From Lotus japonicus (taxonomy: Eukaryota > Streptophyta > Magnoliopsida > Fabales > Fabaceae), in NCBI RefSeq assembly GCF_012489685.1, contig NC_080043.1:78942292-79006291 (forward strand): 64,000 nt of DNA. The letters are read 5' to 3'. The notes below the pieces were generated by a model, which worked only from the letters and a program-made list of their open reading frames with translations, did not search any database and was not told the origin of the DNA. The position numbers were made by a program, and so were the translations under genes. Shown one piece after another: positions 23,935 to 33,855 of this stretch. Positions within the stretch are counted from its first letter, which is position 1. Each line of letters opens with the position of its first letter.

Positions 23935-24133
23935 TGTTATGAATATATGGATGCCCATCTGAGTTATGAGTCCATGGGTCAGGCCCACATGTATACTTGT
24001 TCAACACTCCAAACCTAATAATATAAATACAAGGGAGTCTGCACCTAGCAGTGCATCATCATCACACTATTTCTCTATCTCTTGTTCCTCTCTTCTCCTA
24101 CCTTATTCACTTGCTTATTCTTTATTCATAACA
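23935..24133 (+). repeat. 5' LTR of copia B (199 bp)
   Basis: Matches 56486-56684 with about four substitutions by eye (about 2%). It contains a TATA-like AATATAAATACAAGG. Confidence 0.9.
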
Positions 24134-24249
24134 CGTTAAGTGAGAGAGTAAGTATCACTTCCAGAGTAAGTACCACATCCATGTGGAAGTTATAATTTTT
24201 ACAATTTTTTTTCTTATTCTTCTTGTTCTTCTTCGAATCATTTATCTAT

Positions 24250-24716
24250 GAGTCTAGAAGTACCATAGAAATAAATATGAATCCTGAAGATTCATAGGCT
24301 TACAGTCTAGAAGTACTGTAATTGAATTATTTTGAATTATTTTGAATGAATCCTGAAGATTCATTGGAAAAAATATATGAATCCTAAAGATTCACAACCC
24401 ACGAGTCTGGAAGTACCGTAGATGATTATCTAAAATATGAATCCTAAAGATTCATTGGGAAAATATATGAATCCTGAAGATTCATAACCTACAAGTCTGG
24501 AAGTACCGTAGTTGATTATCTAAAATATGAATCCTGAAGATTCATTGGAAAAATATATGAATCCAGAAGATTCATAACCTACGAGTCTGGAAGTACCGTA
24601 GTTGATTATCTAAAATATGAATCGTGAAGTATGAATCATGAAGATTCATAACCTACGAGTCTGGAAGTACCGTAGTTGATTATCTAAAATATGAATCCTG
24701 AAGATTCATAGCCTAT
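24250..24716 (+). repeat. Tandem leader repeats with a hairpin core in copia B
   Basis: About five imperfect units of 85-100 bp. Each contains ATGAATCCTGAAGATTCAT (stem ATGAATC/GATTCAT) once or twice, followed by ACCTACGAGTCTGGAAGTACC and GTAGTTGATTATCTAAAAT. The hairpin core also appears three times in the leader of copia A (57178-57330). It lies between the LTR and the remnant coding region, where gag would be expected. Confidence 0.8.
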
Positions 24717-26780
24717 TGAGATATATTCTCTTTGAACTATGAGAAGTACCATAGCATGAATAAACAAAGAAAATTTCTAGAAGAACTAGAAATTTATATG
24801 AGATATATTGACGTGAATGAAATATCATGGAATATTGATCATTCTTCATTCCTTCCTTGACGTGAATGAAATATTATTGAATCTTTCCATCAGAAGTGGA
24901 AGAGGTCAAGAAAGTTCATAAGATACATCATATTAAAATTACTTGAAGAGATCAAGAAAAGAGTCATAAAATATACTATATTTTAATTATTTAAATTGAA
25001 TTGATCTCTTTATTTTGGTAAAAGATCTATTTATTGAATTGACTATTTTTTATATGATTTTGTTACATAAATCCTTTTATGATAATTCATTTAGTTAAAT
25101 TGTAATATCTTTTTTATTAAATTCAATAGATATCTTTAAAATTGATAAAAATAGATTGTTAAGTAGTGTTTTTTTTATATTCCGTATTTTTATATAAAAA
25201 AAATGGAAACACTAAGTCTGTATCTTTTTGTTAGTTCCTTTTAAAAATACAATTATAAAACTAAAGATATGAAGTATCTCCTAATTGATTTAACAGTAGA
25301 AAAAAAAATATCTGATCTGTTATTTGTTTTAAGTTTGACCCTAAGCTTTTTTTTCAAAAAAGATATTTATATATATGAGGAAAAAAAAATTGATTCTTTG
25401 TGTACTTCACGATAGTAGATGTAATATCAATTTAATTTTATAATTAGTTTTTTGATTTTGGGGTTATTGATATTACGAAAAATAGTAAATGTAACATTAA
25501 TTTAATTGCGACTCTTGATAGAATTAGAATTGGAAGGTAATTAGAAAAAAAATGGAAGGTAATTATTGATTTTAAATCTTATAAGATTTTTTTTAATGTG
25601 TAAATATTTATGAGATCATGAAGAGAGTATATTTAGGAATAATTCTATGCATTTGTTATAAAATTATTTTCGTTATTTATGACAAACAAATTTATTTACA
25701 TGTATTTGAACTTCCTTTTTGTATGTTAAAAGAATATTTAAACAAACTTAGTTGTTTGAAATAAACAAAAAAAGGAAGACCTTATAGTCTTTCGTCAATA
25801 CATTATAGTTCCTAAAGAACTATATCGTTATCATTATAAATGATCAAGTTGATTGAAATATATGTGTCTATCATGTAAGCTACATAAGTAGCTATATTAA
25901 GGAAGGATTGAGATATTTCCTGAAATGAATATTTCAACAAACATGACAAAAGTTGTGATCATTTAGATCAACGCATGATTAAATGTCTCTGAAGGACATC
26001 CAATGACATATATGGTATTGTTTCATGAAATGAAACTTTGGTGGTGGCTCTCTAGAAGAAGCCTATGAAATTTCAAAGCAATATCTTAAAAGGGATCATT
26101 GACACTCTAGAAAAGATCAATTGATCAATAATCTTATATTTTTTTTGAAGAAACAACCCCAGATGCGGTTGCAATCCCAAAAATGGTATTTGAATTAATG
26201 GTCGATGTGACCATGATAATGACTCCTCATATCGAAAGTCTTCTTGACACAATGTGGTGGTGAGACGAAATGTCTTATTGACATGGTGATGAAGCGAATT
26301 GCAGTGCAATTGCTAATAGTTTGTTGAGGGGGAGCATAATAATATGGTTGTGACTCACACTTAGGGAGAGAATGTTGAGAATTGAAATGTGAGTTATAGT
26401 CTCACAAATGTTGAGAATTGAAGTGTGAGTTAGAGTCTCACATTGGTGCATGATCTCATGCTTTTTACTCCCTTTATCTTCCCCTAAATTGGTATCAAAG
26501 TATTGAAATATAATAAGTAGTATAAACACTGTTGTTAGATACTGCTTAGATCAGTAATAATCCAGACATGTGAAGATGTCAAACTCATCAAGCTTTTTCA
26601 TGCGATAAATATGAGTTAAAGGAAAGTATTAGATGCAATGTTCATCTTGTGACACAACTGTCATGTATACATATTCCATATTCCTTACTCATGTAACGAT
26701 AAATTATGGGTCAAAAAAAAATATCAGAATCCTTGAAGGATTTAAAATGCCAGAAAATTATACTTCAAACATTGAATTAT
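24717..26780 (+). other. Decayed 5' internal region of copia B
   Basis: AT-rich and full of stops. Pieces such as 25840-26080 probably derive from gag/protease, but the reading frame is lost and I cannot assign domains. Confidence 0.4.
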
Positions 26781-26814
26781 TATTTTGAATGAGAAAGTTC
26801 TATATATGGAACAA

Positions 26815-28179
26815 ATTGAATGTGATTGGCATGACCGGTTAGACCATCCCGAGTCTTATGATGCGAAAGTATATGAATTCATATGAGTACCCATCGAAGA
26901 GCCTGAAGATTCTTCAATATAATGAATTATTATATATTGTTCTCATGACCAATTAATAATTGGTAAAATATATGGGTTTGTATCCCGCATACTCTTGAGT
27001 ATATTTGATGTGATACATGTGCACGTATTCACTCTTTTTATGAGTCATTTAAGTATTTCATAAATTTATTGATGCATCGACTAAATGACCAAATATATGT
27101 CATCAGCTATCAATATTGATAGAGTGAAAATTCCAACCTTGATCAAGTTGGTAAATGACATGATTTTGAATATCTAGTTGCACATGTTCGTAGTCAAATG
27201 ATCTAGCTGAGTTATTTAATTAAATCGCCTCCTATTTATAGCTAGACAATTACATATGAGAACAAATGTCCTTATTTATGGACATGTTATTTTGCAAGTA
27301 GCAGCATTGACACGCATCAAGCCAACAAGTCATTAGAATTCTCCCCATTGTAATTGGTTCATGGTCAGGAACCTAATATCTCCCATCTAAGAATTTTCAA
27401 TGTGCGTTATATGTTTTCAATTGCTCCACCACAACGCACTAACGTGGGACCACAAGGAAAGCTGAGATTATGTAATCAATTTGAGCCATTACTGATAGAT
27501 ATTTCATATCTTACTTGTTGTTTCTCAGCATTAGGGGGAGATGAAATTAAGCAGCTATGAAAATTTGTAAAGTATGCATATGTATACTCGCACTATGAAC
27601 CAGAAGTTCAAAAGATGCATTCTCTGACCTAAAAGGAATTATTAAATTCCTTATATGCTGCAAATACCCTTCTCTAACTTAATATCTCAGTTGGAAATTT
27701 TGTCAATATTATTAGACTAAGGCATGCCTAAAACTTGGTTCAAAGAGATATATCATAGAGCAGGAAGATGGTCTTGTTGAGGAGGCAACTTATCTTGAAA
27801 AGTATAGAGAGTACAAAATTGTTTATACCTCCTGGAGAGGTTCAGGTGCCTGTAAATATTGATTAAAGAGATCTCAGTAGATTATGTCTCTACAATTAAA
27901 ACAAGGAACCAAGAATATGATGAATTGTCGACATAATGAAGTAGCGCTCAATATTAGAAATATGTGCGAGAATCTTGAACCCAAAAATGAATGGGTGTGA
28001 TTAACCATAAATAGAAAGAAGCAATTCATTTGCTGAATTTAAGGGTCTTGAGACCTCATGTCTATGCCTTAAAGATATAAAGACAATAAGACTTAAAAGA
28101 GTCTTTGTAGTAAAGTGAAATAATTTTGTCATATTTAAGACACATGTGACAATCGTGGTGGATACTTGGAGTTACAACT
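26815..28179 (+). pseudogene. Copia B pol remnant: GAG-pre-integrase, integrase, start of RT
   Basis: TGGCATGACCGGTTAGACCA (from 26828) matches the WHDRLGHP motif of element A. 27350-27480 matches MVHGQEPNISHLR and PPQRTNVGPQ, the integrase C-terminal part. The frame is broken by many stops and indels. The remnant is cut at 28179 in the RT region by the SIRE element and continues at 55259. Confidence 0.75.
28175..28179 (+). repeat. Target-site duplication of the SIRE element (left copy)
   Basis: CAACT here and at 55259-55263, directly outside the two LTRs. Confidence 0.9.
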
Positions 28180-29391
28180 TGAAGGTATGAAAAACGGTAG
28201 AAAGGGGGGGGGGGTTTGAATAACGTTTTCAGTATAAAGCTTCCACCTTAAAGATTTTGACAAATCTTTCGAGAACTTAAGTGCTAAAGATAAGAGATAG
28301 AAAAGCACACAAGGATTTTATCCTGGTTCACTTGATAAATCACTCAAGCTACTCCAGTCCACCCGTTAAGGTGATTTCTTCCTTCTTAGAATGAAGGCAA
28401 TCCACTAATCAGGTAAGAGTTACAACTGCACTTGAAACCTACAAGTGACTAACAATTACACTGACTTAGCTCACACTAAGATTCACTCTCTTAGTCTTCT
28501 CTAGGATCCGATCAACCTTGATCTCCTAAAGGAACTAAACAAACTGTTTATCAAAGAATTGTTTACAAGAGATTTGCTTCTAAAAAGCTAATAGTAAACT
28601 CAATGAATTTCAGATGAAAGAAAGCTTAGAAGAATTTGAATTTGTCTTGCGCGTATGTGAATGCTTCTTTTTGCTTCTTTCAGTCTTCAGCCTCTTTATA
28701 TACTCCAAGGATTAGGGTTGAGCGTTGCATGGAAAATGCTACCGTTGGAGGGTAGTTCTGGAAAATCCAGCTTCTGCTGTGTCTAAGACTGTTAGGTAGG
28801 TCGTCAGGAAGGTACAGTTGCTTTTGTACTTGGATAGCGACTTGACCTTTAAACCTAGGAGACTTCTGATAAGGGGAATGCTTCATATTGGAACTTGTGA
28901 AGCCGGTTGATCAGAGTCAGAGGGAAAGCCCAGATCCTCTGACCATTGTTTCTTCTGATTCTGAACTCAGAGGGAAGTACATGGTCTTCAGAGTATCTTG
29001 CTTCTGGACATCAGAATTTCACTAATCAGCTTCTGGATCTTCAGAGTCTTCTACACCATCAGAATATCTGAGCCTTCAGTGTTTCTTGGTTATCAGACTT
29101 TCTGGATCTTCAGAACTTCTAGTGACTGAGTCCACATCAGAGTTTGTATAACTTCAGAACTTCTGAAGCTTTTCCACTGTTCATACTGAACATGGTGAAT
29201 GCGAAAGCGTTGCTTGGGTCGCTCTTTATACACAGTGCTTCTGATTTGTGTGAGATTGAGTTGAGGTCAGAGCCTGTAAATAGCACACTCAGAAAAAACA
29301 CGTTAGAGTACCACAATTGTTCATATCAAAAGGTTAACTTGTAATCATCAAAACATAGAGTTGTACTACTAGATCAAAACTTGATCTTACA
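28180..29391 (-). repeat. 3' LTR of the SIRE element (1212 bp)
   Basis: About 99.5% identical by eye to 54051-55258. The U3 part (28900-29340) is crowded with TCAGA/TCTGA motifs. A TATA box (TATATAAAG on the minus strand) lies near 28693-28701. Confidence 0.93.
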
Positions 29392-29405
29392 ATCTCCCCC
29401 TTTTT
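29392..29405 (-). promoter_or_regulatory. Polypurine tract of the SIRE element
   Basis: The minus strand reads AAAAAGGGGGAGAT directly before the 3' LTR. This is the plus-strand DNA primer site for reverse transcription. Confidence 0.85.
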
Positions 29406-30193
29406 GATGATGACAAAACTAAGATTTTTGATGAACAATTCTTAAACATTAAACTGAATTCACTCAGAGTTTAGAGATATAGAATAAGACTTATCCTGAT
29501 GTGAATAGTTTATCTTGCTCATTCTGAATTCAAGTCACTGCTTGATTCTGAGCTTAGCTCCCCCTAAATCTAATACTTGATGAAAACATTAGTAAAGTCT
29601 AGATTCTGAGCTAAATGATATAAGAGTTCAGAGTGAAAAACTTATGACATAGATGAAAATAGAGTAATCAGAGCGCATAAGTAATCAGAGTCACGGATAA
29701 GGTATCAGAGTCTTGGGTATCAGAGTCAAATTAGAATCACTTCAGAAGAAGTGAAATGTATTCCTTGTATTTGCCCAGTGACACATCTATGGTCATAAAG
29801 GTGGAACTCTTAAATTCTCCAAAAGAAAAATAAATCACACTAACACATCTTACACATCAAAAACTGGGTTTACTCCCCCTTTTTGTCATAAGCAAAAAGC
29901 TTGGGGTGTGAAAAACTTAGCTTGAAGTACAAGGTACTCCCCCTTAGAGAAGGTCTAAGTTTAAAGAAAATGAAAATGATGCATGAATCAGAGTTAGGCG
30001 AAATAAATAGAAGAGTTAATGCAAGATAAGAACGTTTACCACCGGCCAAGGGAGTAAAGAGGAGGGTCAGTTACCAAGAACTTAACCTCGAGAAACTGTA
30101 GGAGCATTAACTTTCAGAGAGAAAGTGAAGCCTAAATAAAGCGTTGGAGAGAGAGGTAAGCTTCACAGCTCGAGCAATTTTCAGTAAAAAAAA
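29406..30193 (-). other. 3' noncoding region of the SIRE element
   Basis: No sense ORF. Purine/TCAGAG-rich DNA between the antisense ORF and the polypurine tract; it must hold the promoter of the antisense ORF if that is expressed. Confidence 0.5.
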
Positions 30194-30586
30194 ATGGCAT
30201 CATACATCGTAGCACTAGAAGAGCTGAGAAAGAAGGCCTTTGAGGAGGACTTGTTCCTGAACATTAGGCATCCAGAGGGTACAAAGACCATCTCAGAGCT
30301 AACACGGACACTGCTGGAGGAGGACCTACGTCCAGAGCTGAAGAGAGACTTGAGGGAATTTCTTGCCTTCGTGGAGGAGGTGCAAGAACTCAGCCAGCTT
30401 GAACTCAAGCTGTTGGAAGAAAAAGAGATTTTTGAAGAGAAGCTCAAGACTGCAGAAGAGATTCTGGAGAGGGATGAGCTAAAAGACAGGCTCAACAACA
30501 TCCAGTATGCACTGGAGCGTCTGGAGAAGGAGAGGTCAGAGCAGCGCCAGGAGTGCAGAAGAATGAGGAGGGATCCTCCATTCTAG
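30194..30586 (+). CDS. Antisense 130-aa coiled-coil ORF in the SIRE 3' region
   Basis: The ORF is on the plus strand, opposite to gag-pol. It starts after a run of nine A's (AAAAAAAAATGGCATC) and ends 109 bp before the viral insertion. The product is highly charged and Glu/Leu/Arg-rich: MASYIVALEELRKKAFEED, then long heptad-like runs (LKLLEEKEIFEEKLKTAEE, LERLEKERSEQRQECRR), predicted almost wholly helical. It contains no catalytic or zinc motif. It is unbroken in an otherwise mutated element. Antisense extra ORFs are described in some plant Ty3/gypsy elements; I do not know this one as a named family. It could also be a captured host fragment. Confidence 0.6.
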   Translation: MASYIVALEELRKKAFEEDLFLNIRHPEGTKTISELTRTLLEEDLRPELKRDLREFLAFVEEVQELSQLELKLLEEKEIFEEKLKTAEEILERDELKDRLNNIQYALERLEKERSEQRQECRRMRRDPPF

Positions 30587-30693
30587 GATTTCAGGAAAAA
30601 AAAAAAGAGAATGTATGATGTAAAAGCGTTTATGATGAATACTAATAAAAAAAATTAATTTGCAAACATAATGTCATAAATATATATTTGATT

Positions 30694-32812
30694 GGATCTA
30701 CTATCCATTTGGCTGGATATGTCAATACCACTCCTGTCAAGACTACCTATGACAAGGGTGATGAAGAACATCAATCCACCTTATCTCCAACATATTCTTC
30801 TCTAGAAACCCCCGGAGAAACTTCTGATTTCATTGGAGCAATCACTACTGAATTCGTCATCGACAAAGGAAGTATCAAGGCAGATTTCTACTCTGACCGA
30901 TGGACTCAGCAAAGAAAATGGTTCTTTGCAAAGTATCAGGGTGAAAAGAGAAAGAAGATCCAAGAAAAATTCTATGGGTTCCTTGAGAAAACCCAGCAAA
31001 ACATCTTCTTTTTTGAATGGTTTCAAGATTATGCCAACAAGAATTGGAAATCTTACCCCTTCCGGATCTAGACTAAAAATCAAGTATAAAATCCCCTCAG
31101 CTATCATAAAAAATGGTAGTCTTGAAATCGAAACTCCATTTCTGTTAGTCAGAAATTTGAGTCAAAAAATCATTATAGGGACCCCTTTCATTAAGAAGCT
31201 CTTCCCCTATAATACTGACGTAGATGGCATTACTGTCCAGCACCTTGGACAGCCGATTTTATTCAAATTCTCTGAACCCCCCATAGAAAAGACTTTGAAT
31301 GCCATATCCTACAAGGAGAAGCAGATTAACTTCCTCAAGGAAGAAATCTCTTACAAAACCATTGAGGTTCAATTACAACAACCTTCTGTCAAATCAAGGA
31401 TTGAGAATATTTTGGAAGATATTCAATCTAACATCTGTTCTGATCTACCCAACGCCTTTTGGGAAAGGAAGAGCCATATGGTGGAACTTCCTTATGAAAA
31501 AGATTTTTCAGACAAACAGATTCCAACCAAGGCTAGGCCTATTCAAATGAATGAAGAACTTCTTCATTTCTGCCAAAAGGAAATCAATGATCTCCTTGAA
31601 AAGAAACTTATTCGCAGGAGTAAGAGCCCTTGGTCCTGTGCAGCCTTCTATGTCAACAAACAAGCTGAGATAGAACGGGGAACCCCTAGGCTGGTTATTA
31701 ACTACAAACCTCTCAATCAAGCCCTTTGTTGGATTAGATATCCTATCCCCAACAAGAAAGATCTCTTAGCCAGACTGCATGATGCTAAGGTCTTTTCAAA
31801 ATTCGACATGAAATCTGGATTCTGGCAAATCCAATTGCAAGAGAAGGATAGGTATAAAACTGCTTTTACTGTTCCTTTTGGGCAGTATGAGTGGAACGTT
31901 ATGCCTTTTGGGCTAAAGAACGCCCCATCTGAATTCCAAAGGATTATGAACGAAATCTTCAATCCTTATTCCAAATTCACTATTGTCTACATTGACGATG
32001 TTCTAATCTTTTCCCAAACTTTAGATCAACATTTCAAACATCTCAATACGTTCATCTCTGTAATCAAAAGGAATGGCTTGGCTGTATCCAAGACAAAGGT
32101 CAGTTTGTTTCAAACCAAAATCAGATTCCTTGGTCACAACATCCACCAAGGAACCATCATTCCTATCAATAGAGCCATCGAATTCACGGATAAATTCCCT
32201 GATCAAATCATTGACAAAACCCAACTACAAAGATTCCTGGGTTGTCTCAATTATGTTGCGGACTTCTGTCCTCAACTCAGTACCATAATCAAACCCCTTC
32301 ATGATAGACTCAAGAAGGATCCTCCACCTTGGTCCGATATTCATACCAATGTGGTCAAACAAATCAAACTTCGTGTCAAGAATCTCCCTTGTCTTTATCT
32401 CCCTAATCCTCAAGCTTTCAAAATTATTGAAACTGATGCCTCTGATATTGGCTTTGGTGGTATTTTGAAACAAAAGGTTTTTGACAAGGAACAAATTATT
32501 GCTTTTACTTCAAAACATTGGAATCCTGCTCAACAGAATTATTCTACTGTCAAAAAAGAAGTTTTAGCAATCGTTTTATCTATTTCAAAATTTCAATCTG
32601 ATTTGATTAATAAAAAATTCTTAGTCCGTGTAGACTGCAAATCTGCGAAAGAAATCTTACAAAAAGATGTCAAAAACTTAGCTTCAAAACATATCTTTGC
32701 CAGATGGCAAGCTATTTTAAGCGTTTTTGACTTCGATATTGAATATATAAAAGGATCTAACAATTCTCTCCCTGATTTCCTCACTCGTGAATATTTGCAG
32801 GGAAGATCATAA
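30694..32812 (+). pseudogene. Pararetrovirus unit 1: capsid-region fragment fused to PR-RT-RNase H
   Basis: 30694-31063 matches 34903-35272 (end of the movement-protein part and start of the capsid region). At 31063/31064 it jumps to the position equivalent to 37705, a 2432-bp deletion that removes the capsid core, zinc knuckle and protease active site. From 31064 it is a near-identical copy of the next unit through RT (YIDD box) and RNase H to the TAA at 32810-32812. The RT keeps the family consensus where unit 2 differs (DMKSGF, NAPSEF). No functional polyprotein can come from it. Confidence 0.9.
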
Positions 32813-32813
32813 G

Positions 32814-32843
32814 ATGTCCTCCAGAGGAGGATCCTCCTCCTCC
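32814..32843 (+). pseudogene. First ten codons of the viral second ORF, unit 1
   Basis: ATG overlaps closely with the end of the polyprotein ORF, as in the inverted copy. It is cut off after MSSRGGSSSS by the inverted capsid fragment. The same break recurs 6641 bp later (39455-39484). Confidence 0.8.
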
Positions 32844-33331
32844 ATGAGGGAAGGATCTCCAACAAAATGTTGGGCTATGGTAAAGATTAAGGAGTTGACA
32901 GCATCAGAGATGAATTTGCCATCTTCCATGATAGGATTACCTTCTTCATCCGTCTTGACAGCAGTTAAGATCTGATCCTTCTCGTCTTGAGTGAGATAAT
33001 TATCCCACCAACCTTTGAGCTGGCCACAGAAACCAGCAACCAAGACTTCAACGATAAGAGATTCAGGACAATTGTTGGCGGTAACATAGGCAGTGGCTAC
33101 CATAGTCATATTTTGGAGGATTTTGGTGATGCCATACTCGTTTTCACCATCAATATTCCATTCATAGACATTGTTGGCACTGAAGCTTTTGAAGTTTGAA
33201 GATTCTTCTAAAAGAAGATCAGGAGCAGTAGCTCTAGGATAGTAGAGCTTGGTTTCTTTTCTCCACTGATTCTTAGAATTGTGAATGACAGTATTGACCG
33301 GAATACTTTTGATAGATTGAACGTCAGACTT
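32844..33331 (-). repeat. Inverted 488-bp fragment of the viral capsid region
   Basis: It is the reverse complement of 35899-36386. On the minus strand it still reads the capsid-region peptide MTMVATAYVTANN and onward. It replaces the bulk of the second ORF and whatever lay between it and the leader. A second copy is at 39485-39972. Confidence 0.92.
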
Positions 33332-33341
33332 GCAAACATAA

Positions 33342-33430
33342 TGTTCAAGTTGGTCTTAAACCCCTAACCAGGAAATCTCTTGACATCGCTGTACTCCTTT
33401 GTCTTAGGGATGTTAGACATAATCAATTCC
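33342..33430 (+). repeat. 89-bp duplicate of movement-protein sequence before the primer-binding site
   Basis: Matches 34242-34330 (VQVGLKPLTRKS region), displaced 900 bp upstream of its proper place. It follows a filler of about ten bases (GCAAACATAA). A second copy is at 39983-40071. Confidence 0.9.
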
Positions 33431-33855
33431 GACCCCCTCTTGGTATCAGAGCCTGATGGGGAAGTAGGAACATGCTAAATATGTTAGATATAAGTTATTT
33501 CTCTGTTCTGTTCTTATATAATTAAGCACTATGGTCGGGATCTGGACTGGTAGTACACTTTGAACTAAACTAAAATGAAAGCTCTTTTGAAAACCTTCTA
33601 GGATTATTACTATTCAGACTTATGATCATCTCTGCAGCGGAGGCGTTGAAGGCAGTAAGTCCCTGTGTGGCAGTAAGTCTATATTGGCCATACTACAGAC
33701 ATGTTATTAAGTTCTGAATATTTTCAATGTCCTTGTTTAGTTTCTTTTTGTGGTGGCTTAAGTCTGATCCAGATCTATACTGCTCAACTATTAAGAACAA
33801 CGCAGAACCTAACTTATATTTCTAATTTATTTATCTGTTTCTATAGAACCAGGTG
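33431..33855 (+). promoter_or_regulatory. Pararetrovirus leader region, unit 2
   Basis: About 400 bp from the primer-binding site to the polyprotein ATG, without a long ORF. Caulimovirid transcripts start upstream of this site, but here the upstream DNA has been replaced by the inverted capsid fragment, so the viral promoter is probably lost. A TATATAATT at about 33515 is AT-rich leader sequence of unknown role. Confidence 0.7.
33441..33452 (+). promoter_or_regulatory. tRNA-Met primer-binding site of the pararetrovirus
   Basis: TGGTATCAGAGC, complementary to the 3' end of initiator tRNA-Met; position 1 of caulimovirid genomes by convention. Repeated at 40082-40093. Confidence 0.9.

Noticed and set aside
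24250..24716. CRISPR array
   Set aside because: The repeats are imperfect and joined without unique spacers of constant length, in a plant retrotransposon leader.
29144..29344. Heat-shock elements in the SIRE LTR (CTTCAGAACTTCTGAAG)
   Set aside because: GAA and TTC blocks are spaced by one base rather than the two required, so the consensus is not met.
30694..31070. GGATCT at viral junctions as a BamHI/BglII cloning scar
   Set aside because: The same GGATCTA occurs naturally inside the continuous polyprotein at 34903 and 37705, so it is viral sequence.
30802..31107. Antisense and alternative-frame ORFs of 60-160 codons across the viral copies (for example 34501-34983 minus)
   Set aside because: They recur in every viral copy as mirror frames of the polyprotein and have no family likeness. 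They are shadows of the long ORF.
32807..33109. Minus-strand ORF of 100 codons as a separate gene
   Set aside because: It is the inverted fragment of the viral capsid region plus a few junction codons, not an independent gene.
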